Assembly: GCA_947458415.1 (NCBI GenBank)
Contig: CANGZG010000040.1
Location: 1 to 16,093 of the forward strand
Direction of reading: 5' to 3'
Origin: Comamonadaceae bacterium
GTDB lineage: Bacteria > Pseudomonadota > Gammaproteobacteria > Burkholderiales > Burkholderiaceae_C
Length of the DNA stretch: 16,093 nucleotides
Positions 6,706-14,878 of the stretch are shown piece by piece (position 1 is the first letter of the stretch; every line of letters starts with the position of its first letter). The notes beneath the pieces are model-generated. The model did not search any database. It saw only the letters and a program-made list of their open reading frames with translations, and was not told where the DNA came from. The translations under genes and the position numbers were made by a program.

Positions 6706-6734
6706 GGATGTGTTGTCCATGCGTGTACACATCC
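6706..6734 (+). repeat. 8-bp perfect inverted repeat just upstream of modA
   Basis: GGATGTGT (6706-6713) and ACACATCC (6727-6734) are exact complements enclosing a 13-nt loop, ending 22 nt before the modA start codon. In RNA it could form a hairpin close to the ribosome-binding region. No T-run follows, so it is not a typical terminator. Function unknown; it could be chance. Confidence 0.4.
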
Positions 6735-6756
6735 ATGTTTAACGGGCATTTGCATC

Positions 6757-7542
6757 ATGATCAGGCATTTTTCTCATGTTGTTGGGGTTGTTTTAGCGGG
6801 CTTACTTCTGTCGTCCAATGCGCAGGCCCAAGATAAATCGGCGTCTGTGGTCACTGTTGCTGCCGCGTCAGATTTGAAATTCGCCCTGGAAGAATTGGCC
6901 GCACAGTTTCAAAAACAATCTGGCCACAAAGTGACTTTGGTGTTTGGTTCTTCTGGTCAATTCACTACCCAGTTATTGCAAGGTGCGCCGTTTGATGTGT
7001 TCATGTCGGCCGATGAGAGTCTGGTTTTCAAATTGGCTGACGCGGGCAAAACCAAAGACCGAGGTCGTGTCTATGCATTGGGTCGCATTGGGGTGTTTGT
7101 GCCCCATTCATCACCACTGAAAGCAGATGGCAGCTTGAAAGATCTGGTGGCTGCGTTAGACGATGGTCGATTGCAAAAACTCGCCATCGCCAATCCCCAG
7201 CACGCCCCATATGGCGATCGCGCCAGGCAGGCGCTTGTGCATGCGGGCATTTGGTCGCAGGCACAAAAAAAATTGGTGATGGGTGAAAACATCGCGCAGG
7301 CTGCGCAATTCACCATCTCGGGGTCGGCACAAGCTGGCATCATTGCGCAATCGTTGGCGTTGGCCCCGGCCTTGTCAGACAAAGGGCGCTTTGCTTTGAT
7401 TGACGCGGCGGCGCACGATCCTCTGATTCAGCGCATGGTATTGCTCAAATCCGCTTCACCAGCGGCGCAACTGTTTTACGATTACCTCGGCAGCAAACCG
7501 GCGCAAGCCGTGTTGATGCGCTACGGTTTTCAAATGCCTTAA
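6757..7542 (+). CDS. modA: Molybdate ABC transporter, periplasmic binding protein ModA
   Basis: A 261-residue substrate-binding protein. Residues 1-24 form a signal peptide (MIRHF, hydrophobic core, cleavage after AQA). The mature protein begins the ModA pattern VTVAAASDLKFALEELA (33-49); Ser38 and the GSSGQ segment (64-68) are the oxyanion-binding positions. QGAPFDVFMSADE is the next conserved block, and PYGDRARQAL plus the C-terminal KPAQAVLMRYGF complete the fold. It captures molybdate (or tungstate) and delivers it to ModBC. The frame is open far upstream to 6529, but the ATG at 6757 is the only start giving an export signal. modB follows after 16 nt. Expression is presumably controlled by ModE through the palindrome at 6387-6413. 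Confidence 0.94.
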   Translation: MIRHFSHVVGVVLAGLLLSSNAQAQDKSASVVTVAAASDLKFALEELAAQFQKQSGHKVTLVFGSSGQFTTQLLQGAPFDVFMSADESLVFKLADAGKTKDRGRVYALGRIGVFVPHSSPLKADGSLKDLVAALDDGRLQKLAIANPQHAPYGDRARQALVHAGIWSQAQKKLVMGENIAQAAQFTISGSAQAGIIAQSLALAPALSDKGRFALIDAAAHDPLIQRMVLLKSASPAAQLFYDYLGSKPAQAVLMRYGFQMP

Positions 7543-7546
7543 CCAC

Positions 7547-7552
7547 GAGGAG
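7547..7552 (+). promoter_or_regulatory. Ribosome-binding site of modB
   Basis: GAGGAG lies 4 nt after the modA stop. Six nt downstream is the codon ATC at 7559-7561, where the homologous N-terminus begins. The first conventional start in frame (TTG at 7580) is 27 nt away, too far for this site. The site therefore argues for initiation at ATC. Confidence 0.75.
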
Positions 7553-7558
7553 CACATC

Positions 7559-8224
7559 ATCGACTGGCAAGCACTGGTTTTGTCTTTGCAACTGGCGACA
7601 GTGACTTTGCTGTTGTTGTTGCCTGCGGGAATGTGGCTCGCGCGTTGGTTGGCCTACACAAACTTCAAAGGCAAATATTTGATTGAAGCCCTGGTGGTGT
7701 TGCCATTGGTTTTGCCACCCACCGTGCTGGGCTATTACCTGTTGGTGTCGGTGGGCGGAGCGTCGCCTTGGGGCCAATGGCTGTCGCAACAGTTTGGGTT
7801 GCAACTGGCTTTTCATTTTTCGGGCTTGGTGTTGGCTTCCGTGATATTCAATGTGCCGTTTTTGGTGCAACCGATTCAGCGCGCATTTGAAGCCATTCCC
7901 AGCAACTTGGGCGAAGCGGCGGCGGTCAGTGGCTTGAGTGGATGGGCGATTTTTTGGCGAATTGAATTGCCACTGGCATGGCCCGGGGTGTTGTCCGCGA
8001 TGGTGTTGACGTTTGTTCACACCATGGGTGAATTTGGGGTAGTTCTGATGATGGGTGGCAGCATCCCTGGTGAAACCAGAACGCTGGCTATTTCAATTTA
8101 TGACCGGGTACAAGCATTTGACTTGGCCAGCGCAGACCGCATGTCTTTCTTGTTGCTGGTGTTGTCTTTGATCGCAGTGGCTGTTTCTTTCTTTGCAACC
8201 GCGCGCATAGGCAGACGCAAATGA
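7559..8224 (+). CDS. modB: Molybdate ABC transporter permease ModB, probable non-standard ATC start
   Basis: A 221-residue inner-membrane permease with about five hydrophobic helices. EALVVLPLVLPPTVLGYYLL and the later EAAAVSGLSGWAIFWRIELP (the EAA loop that docks on ModC) are typical ModB, as is FVHTMGEFGVVLMMGGSIPG. The expected family N-terminus, (M)DWQALVLSLQLA, is present, but the first codon is ATC (7559-7561), preceded by another ATC and by a well-placed GAGGAG. The alternatives CTG at 7574 or TTG at 7580 would remove about a third of the first membrane helix region and leave the ribosome-binding site too far away. A G-to-C change or sequencing error at 7561 is also possible. The stop overlaps modC by ATGA. 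Confidence 0.93.
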   Translation: MDWQALVLSLQLATVTLLLLLPAGMWLARWLAYTNFKGKYLIEALVVLPLVLPPTVLGYYLLVSVGGASPWGQWLSQQFGLQLAFHFSGLVLASVIFNVPFLVQPIQRAFEAIPSNLGEAAAVSGLSGWAIFWRIELPLAWPGVLSAMVLTFVHTMGEFGVVLMMGGSIPGETRTLAISIYDRVQAFDLASADRMSFLLLVLSLIAVAVSFFATARIGRRK

Positions 8225-9375
8225 CGCCCTTTGACAACATGTTGCAAGTCGAGATCTCACAATCTTTGCCCATGCCCTTGCAGGGCAGTTTCAGTTGTGC
8301 ACCCGGGCAAATGTTGGCCTTGGTCGGTCCGTCAGGTGCAGGCAAAACATCCATGCTGAGAATGCTGGCGGGTCTGTTGTCACCCGCTCGTGCCAAGGTC
8401 AGTGTGGGAACAGAAATTTGGTGCGACACCACATTGGGCATTCATGTACGCACCCAAGAGCGCAGAGTGGGTTTGGTGTTTCAGAACTATGCGCTCATGC
8501 CCCACATGACAGCGATGGAGAATGTGGCCTTGGCCATGTTGCACTTGCCCCGTTCATCGCGGATGCAACAAGCGAGTGAGTGGTTAAAGCGCATGGGTTT
8601 GACCACCGCAGAGCAGCAGCGATTGCCTGCGTTGCTGTCTGGTGGGCAGCAGCAACGCGTGGCATTGGCGCGTGCATTGGCCAGAGAACCCCGCTTGCTG
8701 TTGATGGACGAGCCTTTTTCTGCGGTAGACCAAATGAGCCGCCGGGGTTTGTATGGGTTGATTGCCGACTTGCGTCGTGATTTGCAAATGCCCATCGTCT
8801 TGGTGACCCACGACTTGTTTGAAGCGCGTCAATTGGCAGACAAGTTGGTGGTCATGGATGCAGGGCAGGTATTGCAAGAAGGCAGCCCTGCACACATTTA
8901 TCGTTCCCCGCGCAACGCGCGGGTCGCTGACTTGGTCGGCATCCCCAATCGGTTTCATGGGCGCTGGTTGGGTGCGGATGGACCGCATGCACTGCCCGCT
9001 GGGCTGGCTTGGTTGGAATGGCTGCCCACGCCAGATGCAAGCGCTGGCTTGCCACTGGTGGTCAGTGACAAAGGGCGCTTGAAAACGGCGGGTCAGCCAG
9101 TGACTTGGGTGATTCAAAGCGATGGCATAGAAGCCAATCCACTGACTGCCATGGACGCATCGACAGATCCTCAGATGGTGACCTTGAATGCGCAGGTCAG
9201 TCAGTTGCGCAGTTTGGGTGAAATGTCCTTGGCCACTTTGCAACTGCAAGCATTGGCTGGTTGCCAATTGCAACTGACGTTGTCAGGCGCGAACAGACAG
9301 CATTTGCAACCGGGTCAATCGTTGACAGTGCGCATGGACTGTCGGTGGATTCATGTCATGCCCGCGCGTCGGTGA
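8221..9375 (+). CDS. modC: Molybdate ABC transporter ATP-binding protein ModC
   Basis: A 384-residue ATPase. Walker A GPSGAGKT (36-43), Q-loop Gln88 (VFQNYAL), signature LSGGQQQR (139-146), Walker B LLLMDEP (159-165), D-loop SAVD and H-loop His197 are all intact, so it should be active. After about residue 230 the protein enters a C-terminal regulatory region, with a Mop/TOBE-like domain near 320-384 (VSQLRSLGEMSLATLQL to LTVRMDCRWIHV), as expected for ModC, which binds molybdate for feedback inhibition. It drives ModAB import. The start overlaps the modB stop by 4 nt. The gene ends 32 bp before the convergent fdsD, and no strong terminator is visible in that gap. Confidence 0.95.
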   Translation: MTPFDNMLQVEISQSLPMPLQGSFSCAPGQMLALVGPSGAGKTSMLRMLAGLLSPARAKVSVGTEIWCDTTLGIHVRTQERRVGLVFQNYALMPHMTAMENVALAMLHLPRSSRMQQASEWLKRMGLTTAEQQRLPALLSGGQQQRVALARALAREPRLLLMDEPFSAVDQMSRRGLYGLIADLRRDLQMPIVLVTHDLFEARQLADKLVVMDAGQVLQEGSPAHIYRSPRNARVADLVGIPNRFHGRWLGADGPHALPAGLAWLEWLPTPDASAGLPLVVSDKGRLKTAGQPVTWVIQSDGIEANPLTAMDASTDPQMVTLNAQVSQLRSLGEMSLATLQLQALAGCQLQLTLSGANRQHLQPGQSLTVRMDCRWIHVMPARR

Positions 9376-9407
9376 ACGTTGACGGCCAGCTCAGCCAGAG
9401 AAAAAAA

Positions 9408-9647
9408 TCAATCAGCAGGCGTGGGTTCTAACAGTGAACGGTGCTTTTGCAGCGCTTGCATCACCAACTCTGACAACTCACCGGTCAAACCTTGGTCCAT
9501 CGACTGAAACAGTTTCAAACGCATGCGAGGTTCCCAGAATTTGCGAATGTGGTTGACGATGCCTTCCATCGCTTCGTTGCGGTCGGGATAGGCAGAGAAA
9601 AATTCGCCAATTTGATTGGCCATGTGAACCAGGTTATGGATGTCCAT
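9408..9647 (-). CDS. fdsD: Formate dehydrogenase delta subunit FdsD
   Basis: A 79-residue protein with the FdsD family pattern NLVHMANQIGEFFSAYPDR (5-23), followed by HIRKFWEPRMR (33-43). It has no signal peptide, membrane helix or cysteine. In Rhodobacter capsulatus and Cupriavidus necator this small subunit is encoded last in the fds operon and is needed for an active enzyme, probably in maturation rather than electron transfer. It starts 4 nt after the fdhD stop, the expected place in the fdsGBACD order. Confidence 0.93.
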   Translation of the reverse strand: MDIHNLVHMANQIGEFFSAYPDRNEAMEGIVNHIRKFWEPRMRLKLFQSMDQGLTGELSELVMQALQKHRSLLEPTPAD

Positions 9648-9651
9648 GTGA

Positions 9652-10431
9652 TCAGGTCTCGGTGCATTCAGCAGTTGCTGTGTTCAAAAATCGCTCGGGG
9701 TGGCTGTAAGCGGTAAAGCGGTCGCCACGCACTTGCCCGGCCAACGACAGGTTGTGCGCCAAAGCCATGTCCACCGCCATGCGGGTAGGCGCAGAAACGG
9801 CAGTCAGTGCACCGGCACCGCCTTTGATGGTTTTTTGCACCATCTCAAAACTGGCACGGCTGGTGATGCAAACAAAACCTTCATCCGCCGGCACGTGGGC
9901 TTTAGACATCGCGCCGATCAGTTTGTCCAAGGCGTTGTGTCGGCCCACGTCTTCGCGCACGATTTGGATGCGACCTTGCACGTCAGACCACGCGGCAGCG
10001 TGTGTCGCGCCGGTTTGCAATTTCAAGGGTTGCAAAGCACGCAGTCCTGCGTGCGCTCGTTGCATGGCGGGCACATCCACGTTCACCGAAGGCGCTTGTG
10101 GCAAGCTGAGTTTGACTTGCGCCAAACTGTCTGCACCACACAGACCGCAACCGGTGCGCCCTGCCATTTGCCGTCTGCGTTCTTTCAGGCGGGCTTCACA
10201 TTGCGCTGCCATGTTGATCTGCACTTCCATGCCCAGTGCTTGCTCAATCACTTCCAGTCCGTAAACCTGTTGGGCGTGATCGATCAATCCTTCGGTCAAG
10301 GCAAAGCCCAACGCAAAGTCTTCCAAATGCAAAGGCGTGGCCATCATGACGGCATGGCTGATGCCATTGAACACCAACGCCACTGGCACTTCATCTGCCA
10401 ATTCTGCGCTGTGTCCCAATTGCATGTTCAC
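9652..10431 (-). CDS. fdhD: Formate dehydrogenase accessory sulfurtransferase FdhD (FdsC)
   Basis: A 259-residue FdhD family protein that passes sulfur to the bis-MGD molybdenum cofactor before its insertion into formate dehydrogenase. Motifs: EVPVALVFNGISHAVMMATP (14-33), RTGCGLCG with the paired cysteines Cys95 and Cys98 (sulfur carrier), REDVGRHNALDKLIG (the signature nucleotide-cofactor segment), and CITSRASFEMVQK. The frame begins at GTG 10431, overlapping the fdsA stop as GTGA; an ATG two codons downstream (10425) is equally possible. Its place between fdsA and fdsD identifies it as FdsC of the operon. Confidence 0.95.
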   Translation of the reverse strand: MNMQLGHSAELADEVPVALVFNGISHAVMMATPLHLEDFALGFALTEGLIDHAQQVYGLEVIEQALGMEVQINMAAQCEARLKERRRQMAGRTGCGLCGADSLAQVKLSLPQAPSVNVDVPAMQRAHAGLRALQPLKLQTGATHAAAWSDVQGRIQIVREDVGRHNALDKLIGAMSKAHVPADEGFVCITSRASFEMVQKTIKGGAGALTAVSAPTRMAVDMALAHNLSLAGQVRGDRFTAYSHPERFLNTATAECTET

Positions 10432-13310
10432 TTGCCGACCACTTCAAAGCTGTCAGATTGGGCTTTGGCCAACAAATCCAATTGGGTTTTGTTAAAGCGC
10501 TGGTAGTTTTGTTGCCATTCAGAGGGTTGACTGACTGCCACCACTTGTACCGCGGTGACTTTGTATTCCGGGCAATTGGTGGCCCAGTCAGAGGCGTCGG
10601 TGGTGATGACATTGGCCCCGGATTCGGGGAAGTGGAAGGTGGTGTAAACCACGCCAGGTTGCATCGCTTCGCTGACCCGGGCGCGCAACACGGTTCGACC
10701 GGCACGGCTTTCAATGCCCACCCAATCGTGGTCTTTGATGCCTCGGTCTTGGGCGTCATGTGGGTGGATGTCCAAACGGTCTTCGTCATGCCACAGGTTG
10801 TTATCGGTACGCCGAGTTTGTGCGCCGACGTTGTATTGCGACAAGATCCGACCCGTGGTGAGTAACAGCGGAAATTTGCGCGTCACTTTTTCTGGTGTGG
10901 CGACATATTGCGTGGGGAAGAATTTGCCTTTGCCGCGGACAAAGCCAAGCGTGTGCATGATGTCAATGCCCGCTTCTGCGGTGCTGTCATTGCAAGGCCA
11001 TTGCAGACTGGTGTGCTGGTCAATCTTTTCATAACTGACACCTGCAAAGCTCGGGGTCAACGCCGCGATTTCTTTCATGATGTCTTTGGGATGCGCATAG
11101 TGCATCTCATAGCCCAGCGCCTTGGCCAGTTTGACCGTGACTTCCCAATCAGCCAAACCTGCCAAAGGCGGCATCGCTTGACGAACGCGGGAAATGCGAC
11201 GCTCTGCATTGGTGAAGGTGCCGTCCTTTTCCAAGAAAGAAGAGCCCGGCAAAAACACATGCGCATATTTCGCGGTTTCATTCAAGAAAATATCTTGCAC
11301 CACGATGCATTCCATGGCTGACAAGGCCGCGGCCACGTGTTGCGTGTCGGGGTCGGATTGAACAATGTCTTCGCCTTGGCAATACAAGCCCAAGAACGAA
11401 CCATCCATCGCCGCATCAAACATGTTGGGGATGCGCAGACCGGGTTCGGGACTGAGTGCGACGCCCCATGCCCCTTCAAACAAACTGCGCGTGGTGGTGT
11501 CAGAGATGTGACGATAGCCGGGCAATTCGTGTGGGAAGCTGCCCATGTCGCAAGCACCTTGGACATTGTTTTGGCCGCGCAATGGGTTGACGCCCACGCC
11601 TTCGCGACCCACCATGCCGCATGCCATGGCCAAGTTGGCAATGCCGATGACCATGGTGGAACCTTGCGAATGTTCGGTCACACCCAACCCGTAGTAGATG
11701 GCAGAGTTCGGCCCGGCAGCGTACATGCGGGCAGCTGCACGCACCTCGGCGGCGGGCACGCCAGTCACGCTTTCGAAGGCTTCGGGTGAATGCTCTGGTT
11801 TGGAGACAAATTCACACCATTCGTTAAAGCTCTTGTCCTCGCAGCGTTGTGCCACATAGTCTTTGGCGACCAAACCTTCGGTGACCACCACATGCGCGAG
11901 TGAATTGATCAATGCGACATTGGTGCCCGGGCGCAGGGCCAAATGGTGTTGGGCTTTGACATGCGGGCTTTTGACCAAGTCAATTTTGCGCGGGTCGGCG
12001 ACGATCAACTTCGCACCATCTCGCAAACGACGCTTCATGCGCGAAGCGAACACCGGGTGGGCATCGGTGGGGTTGGCGCCAATCACCAGCAACACGTCTG
12101 CATGCTCGACCGATTTGAAAGTTTGCGTGCCGGCCGACGTGCCAAAGGTTTGTCCAAGACCATAACCGGTGGGCGAATGGCAAACACGCGCACAGGTGTC
12201 AACGTTGTTGGTACCAAAGGCCGCGCGAACCAGTTTTTGCACCAAATAGGTTTCTTCGTTGGTGCAACGTGATGAAGTGATGCCACCCACCGCGTCTTTG
12301 CCGTGCTTGGCTTGGATGCGTTTGAATTCTGACGCGGCATGGTTGATCGCCTCGTCCCAGCTGACCTCTTGCCATGGGTCGGTGATGTGTTTGCGAATCA
12401 TCGGCTTGGTGATGCGGTCTTGGTGAGTGGCATAGCCCCAAGCAAAACGACCTTTCACACACGAGTGGCCTTCGTTGGCTTTGCCATCTTTCCAAGGCAC
12501 CATGCGCACCACCGTATTGCCTTTCATTTCGGCTTTGAAGCCGCAACCCACGCCGCAGTAAGCGCAAGTGGTGATCAAGCTGTGCTCGGGCTGACCCAGT
12601 TCAATCACCGACTTTTCTTGCAAAGTGGCGGTAGGACAAGCTTCCACACAAGCGCCGCAGGACACGCATTCGCTGTTCATGAAGGCCTCGTCTTGACCGG
12701 GCGAGACACGGCTTTCAAAGCCACGGCCAGAGATGGTCAACGCAAACGTGCCTTGGGTTTCTTCACACGCGCGGACACAGCGATTGCACACAATGCATTT
12801 GCTGGGGTCGTAAGTGAAGTAAGGGTTCGATTCGTCTTTTTGCATGTCGCAATGGTGGTCGCCAGCTTGCGCGCCAACGCCATAACGCACATTGCGCAAA
12901 CCGGTGACGCCGGCCATGTCTTGCAATTCGCAATTGCCATTGGCACTGCATGTCAAGCAATCCAAGGGATGGTCAGAGATGTACAACTCCATCACGCCTT
13001 TGCGCAACGATTGCAGCTTAGGTGTTTGCGTGTGCACCACCATGCCGTTTTCGGCAGGGGTGGTGCAAGACGCGGGGTAACCTTTGCGCCCGTCGATTTC
13101 CACCAAACACAAACGGCACGAACCAAACGGTTCCAGGCTGTCGGTCGCGCAAAGTTTGGGCACTTGAATGCCCGCGTCTACCGCTGCCCGCATCAGCGAG
13201 GTGCCTTTGGGCACGCTGACATCGTAGCCATCAATCCGCAAACTGACGGTCTCGTCAGATGTGCGTGCAGGGGTGCCATGGTCGCGTTCTTGTTTCAGGT
13301 ACATCAGCAT
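10428..13310 (-). CDS. fdsA: NAD-dependent formate dehydrogenase, alpha (molybdenum catalytic) subunit
   Basis: At 960 residues it matches FdsA length. It holds a long chain of iron-sulfur sites: [2Fe-2S] at Cys54/65/68/82; an N3-like [4Fe-4S] at His114/Cys118/121/127; two ferredoxin [4Fe-4S] sites at Cys172/175/178/182 and Cys215/218/221/225; and the proximal [4Fe-4S] at Cys249/252/256/284. The molybdopterin domain follows. Cys377 in ARVCHSPT is the molybdenum ligand, with His378 next to it, so this is a cysteine, not selenocysteine, enzyme. It oxidises formate to CO2 in the cytoplasm, and electrons flow to FdsB/FdsG and NAD+. Start ATG 13310 lies 11 nt after the fdsB stop, with only a weak AGAAAG upstream. 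All ligands are present. Confidence 0.97.
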   Translation of the reverse strand: MLMYLKQERDHGTPARTSDETVSLRIDGYDVSVPKGTSLMRAAVDAGIQVPKLCATDSLEPFGSCRLCLVEIDGRKGYPASCTTPAENGMVVHTQTPKLQSLRKGVMELYISDHPLDCLTCSANGNCELQDMAGVTGLRNVRYGVGAQAGDHHCDMQKDESNPYFTYDPSKCIVCNRCVRACEETQGTFALTISGRGFESRVSPGQDEAFMNSECVSCGACVEACPTATLQEKSVIELGQPEHSLITTCAYCGVGCGFKAEMKGNTVVRMVPWKDGKANEGHSCVKGRFAWGYATHQDRITKPMIRKHITDPWQEVSWDEAINHAASEFKRIQAKHGKDAVGGITSSRCTNEETYLVQKLVRAAFGTNNVDTCARVCHSPTGYGLGQTFGTSAGTQTFKSVEHADVLLVIGANPTDAHPVFASRMKRRLRDGAKLIVADPRKIDLVKSPHVKAQHHLALRPGTNVALINSLAHVVVTEGLVAKDYVAQRCEDKSFNEWCEFVSKPEHSPEAFESVTGVPAAEVRAAARMYAAGPNSAIYYGLGVTEHSQGSTMVIGIANLAMACGMVGREGVGVNPLRGQNNVQGACDMGSFPHELPGYRHISDTTTRSLFEGAWGVALSPEPGLRIPNMFDAAMDGSFLGLYCQGEDIVQSDPDTQHVAAALSAMECIVVQDIFLNETAKYAHVFLPGSSFLEKDGTFTNAERRISRVRQAMPPLAGLADWEVTVKLAKALGYEMHYAHPKDIMKEIAALTPSFAGVSYEKIDQHTSLQWPCNDSTAEAGIDIMHTLGFVRGKGKFFPTQYVATPEKVTRKFPLLLTTGRILSQYNVGAQTRRTDNNLWHDEDRLDIHPHDAQDRGIKDHDWVGIESRAGRTVLRARVSEAMQPGVVYTTFHFPESGANVITTDASDWATNCPEYKVTAVQVVAVSQPSEWQQNYQRFNKTQLDLLAKAQSDSFEVVGK

Positions 13311-13321
13311 GGTGGACTTTC

Positions 13322-14878
13322 TTATGAAGCAGTGGCTTTGGCCGGTTGCAAACCGAAATCAGCGGGGTAATGGTTCAGTGCAGACAGCACCGGGTAGGGC
13401 GTCATGCCGCCCATGGCACACAGGCTGCCGTTGACCATGGTGTCGCACAGGTCGCGCAGCAAATGCACTGGTTGTTCTTTGTCTTCGGCGTTGAGGATGC
13501 GGTCGATCGTTTCCACGCCACGCGTCGAACCGATGCGGCAAGGGGTGCATTTGCCACAACTCTCCACCGCACAAAATTCCATTGCATAGCGGGCGAGTTT
13601 GGCCATGTTGGCGGTGTCGTCATGCACCACAATGCCACCATGTCCTACGACCAAGCCCAAGGCGGCATAGGCTTCGTAATCCAGCGGAACATCCCACTGA
13701 GACTCAGGCACATAGGCACCCAGCGGCCCGCCGACTTGCACCGCTTTGATCGGGCGGCCACTGCGGCTGCCGCCGCCAAAGTCGTACAACAACTCACGCA
13801 AGGTCAAGCCAAAAGCGCGTTCGACCAAACCGCCTTGGCGAATATTGCCCGTGATTTGGAACGGCAAGGTGCCGGTCGAGCGGCCCATGCCGAAGTCTTT
13901 GTAGAACGCTGCGCCTTTGGCCATGATGATCGGCACACTCGCCAACGTGATCACATTGTTGATGACGGTGGGTTGACCAAACAAACCTTCAAGCGCGGGC
14001 AGAGGTGGCTTGGCGCGAACAATGCCGCGTTTGCCTTCCAAGCTTTCAAGCATGGCGGTTTCTTCACCACACACATAAGAGCCTGCCGCTTTGCGCACAT
14101 GCAGGTGAAATGCTTTGCCGCTGCCCAACACGTTTTCACCGAGGTAACCGGCAGCTTGCGCCAATTGAATGGCGGTGTTCATGGTGGCAATGGCATGCGG
14201 GTACTCAGAGCGAATGTAGATGTAGCCCTGTGTGGCACCGACTGCCAGCCCTGCGATGGCCATGCCTTCGATCAGCATGTAGGGGTCGCCTTCCATGGTC
14301 ATGCGGTCTGAGAACGTACCGGAGTCGCCTTCATCGGCATTACAGACCACATACTTTTGCGCAGCAACGGTGGCGCGAACAGTGCGCCATTTGATACCGG
14401 CAGGAAACGCGGCACCGCCGCGTCCACGCAAGCCGGAATCCAACACGTTTTGCACCACATCTGCGCTGTCCATGGCAACGGTTTTTTGCAAACCCACCCA
14501 ACCGCCGTGCGTGGCGTAATCGTCCAGCGACAGCGGCCGCGTGATGCCCATGCGCGCAAACGTCAGTCGTTGTTGTTTGGCCAAATAGGGCAGGGCATCG
14601 GTCAAGCCCAGCGACAAGCGGTGAGACCCGCCATGCAAAAAGTCGGCTTCAAACAAGGACGGTACATCTTGGAAATTGACCGGACCATAAGCTGTGCGCC
14701 CCGCTGCGGTGACCACTTCCACCAAAGGTTCCAACCAGAACATGCCGCGAGAACTGTTGCGTTGCACATCAATGGAAATGCCGCGCGCGGTGGCTTCTTT
14801 GTGCAAGGCATCGACCACGTCATCGGCACCGGCTGCCAGCGCCGCTGAATCACAAGGGACATACAGCGTGATGCTCAT
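13322..14878 (-). CDS. fdsB: NAD-dependent formate dehydrogenase, beta (FMN/NADH) subunit
   Basis: A 518-residue NuoF-like diaphorase subunit. From about 150: LRGRGGAAFPAGIKW (150-164, FMN/NAD-binding glycine loop), CNADEGDSGTF (179-189), GSYVCGEETA with the following SLEGKRG, then an SLBB-type segment, and a [4Fe-4S] site at Cys441/444/447 (ESCGKCTPC) with the fourth ligand Cys487. The N-terminal 120 residues resemble a thioredoxin-like domain as in FdsB relatives, but with a single cysteine (Cys9), so it cannot hold its own cluster. It takes electrons from FdsA and reduces NAD+. It overlaps fdsG by 4 nt (ATGA), which couples the two diaphorase subunits. Confidence 0.96.
   Translation of the reverse strand: MSITLYVPCDSAALAAGADDVVDALHKEATARGISIDVQRNSSRGMFWLEPLVEVVTAAGRTAYGPVNFQDVPSLFEADFLHGGSHRLSLGLTDALPYLAKQQRLTFARMGITRPLSLDDYATHGGWVGLQKTVAMDSADVVQNVLDSGLRGRGGAAFPAGIKWRTVRATVAAQKYVVCNADEGDSGTFSDRMTMEGDPYMLIEGMAIAGLAVGATQGYIYIRSEYPHAIATMNTAIQLAQAAGYLGENVLGSGKAFHLHVRKAAGSYVCGEETAMLESLEGKRGIVRAKPPLPALEGLFGQPTVINNVITLASVPIIMAKGAAFYKDFGMGRSTGTLPFQITGNIRQGGLVERAFGLTLRELLYDFGGGSRSGRPIKAVQVGGPLGAYVPESQWDVPLDYEAYAALGLVVGHGGIVVHDDTANMAKLARYAMEFCAVESCGKCTPCRIGSTRGVETIDRILNAEDKEQPVHLLRDLCDTMVNGSLCAMGGMTPYPVLSALNHYPADFGLQPAKATAS

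Larger units (their letters stand above)
6414..6756 (+). other. Long intergenic/leader region before modA
   Basis: This 343-bp stretch separates the ModE operator from the modA ATG and is the only sizeable non-coding gap in the window. Apart from the short signal-like frame at 6444-6587 and a hairpin at 6706-6734, I see no recognised gene, no convincing sigma-70 promoter and no repeat. If modABC is transcribed from near the operator, the mRNA would have an unusually long leader. Confidence 0.5.

Noticed and set aside
6713..6741. TTGTCC / TGTTTA with 17-bp spacing as a modA promoter
   Set aside because: The -10 matches at only two positions and the start would fall within about 10 nt of the ATG; not convincing.
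6529..6756. N-terminal extension of modA
   Set aside because: The frame is open, but the added 76 residues precede a clean signal peptide and do not fit a periplasmic protein.
9376..9407. Terminator between convergent modC and fdsD
   Set aside because: The gap has an A-run and a very short GGC/GCC pairing, but no stable stem followed by a T-run in either direction that I can support.
12339..13370. 343-codon open frame on the plus strand opposite fdsA
   Set aside because: It lies wholly against the iron-sulfur coding part of fdsA. Its translation is rich in His, Ala and Arg with no domain pattern; it is an antisense shadow of codon bias.
13346..14311. 321-codon open frame on the plus strand opposite fdsB
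   Set aside because: Antisense to conserved fdsB motifs, with biased composition and no plausible start context.
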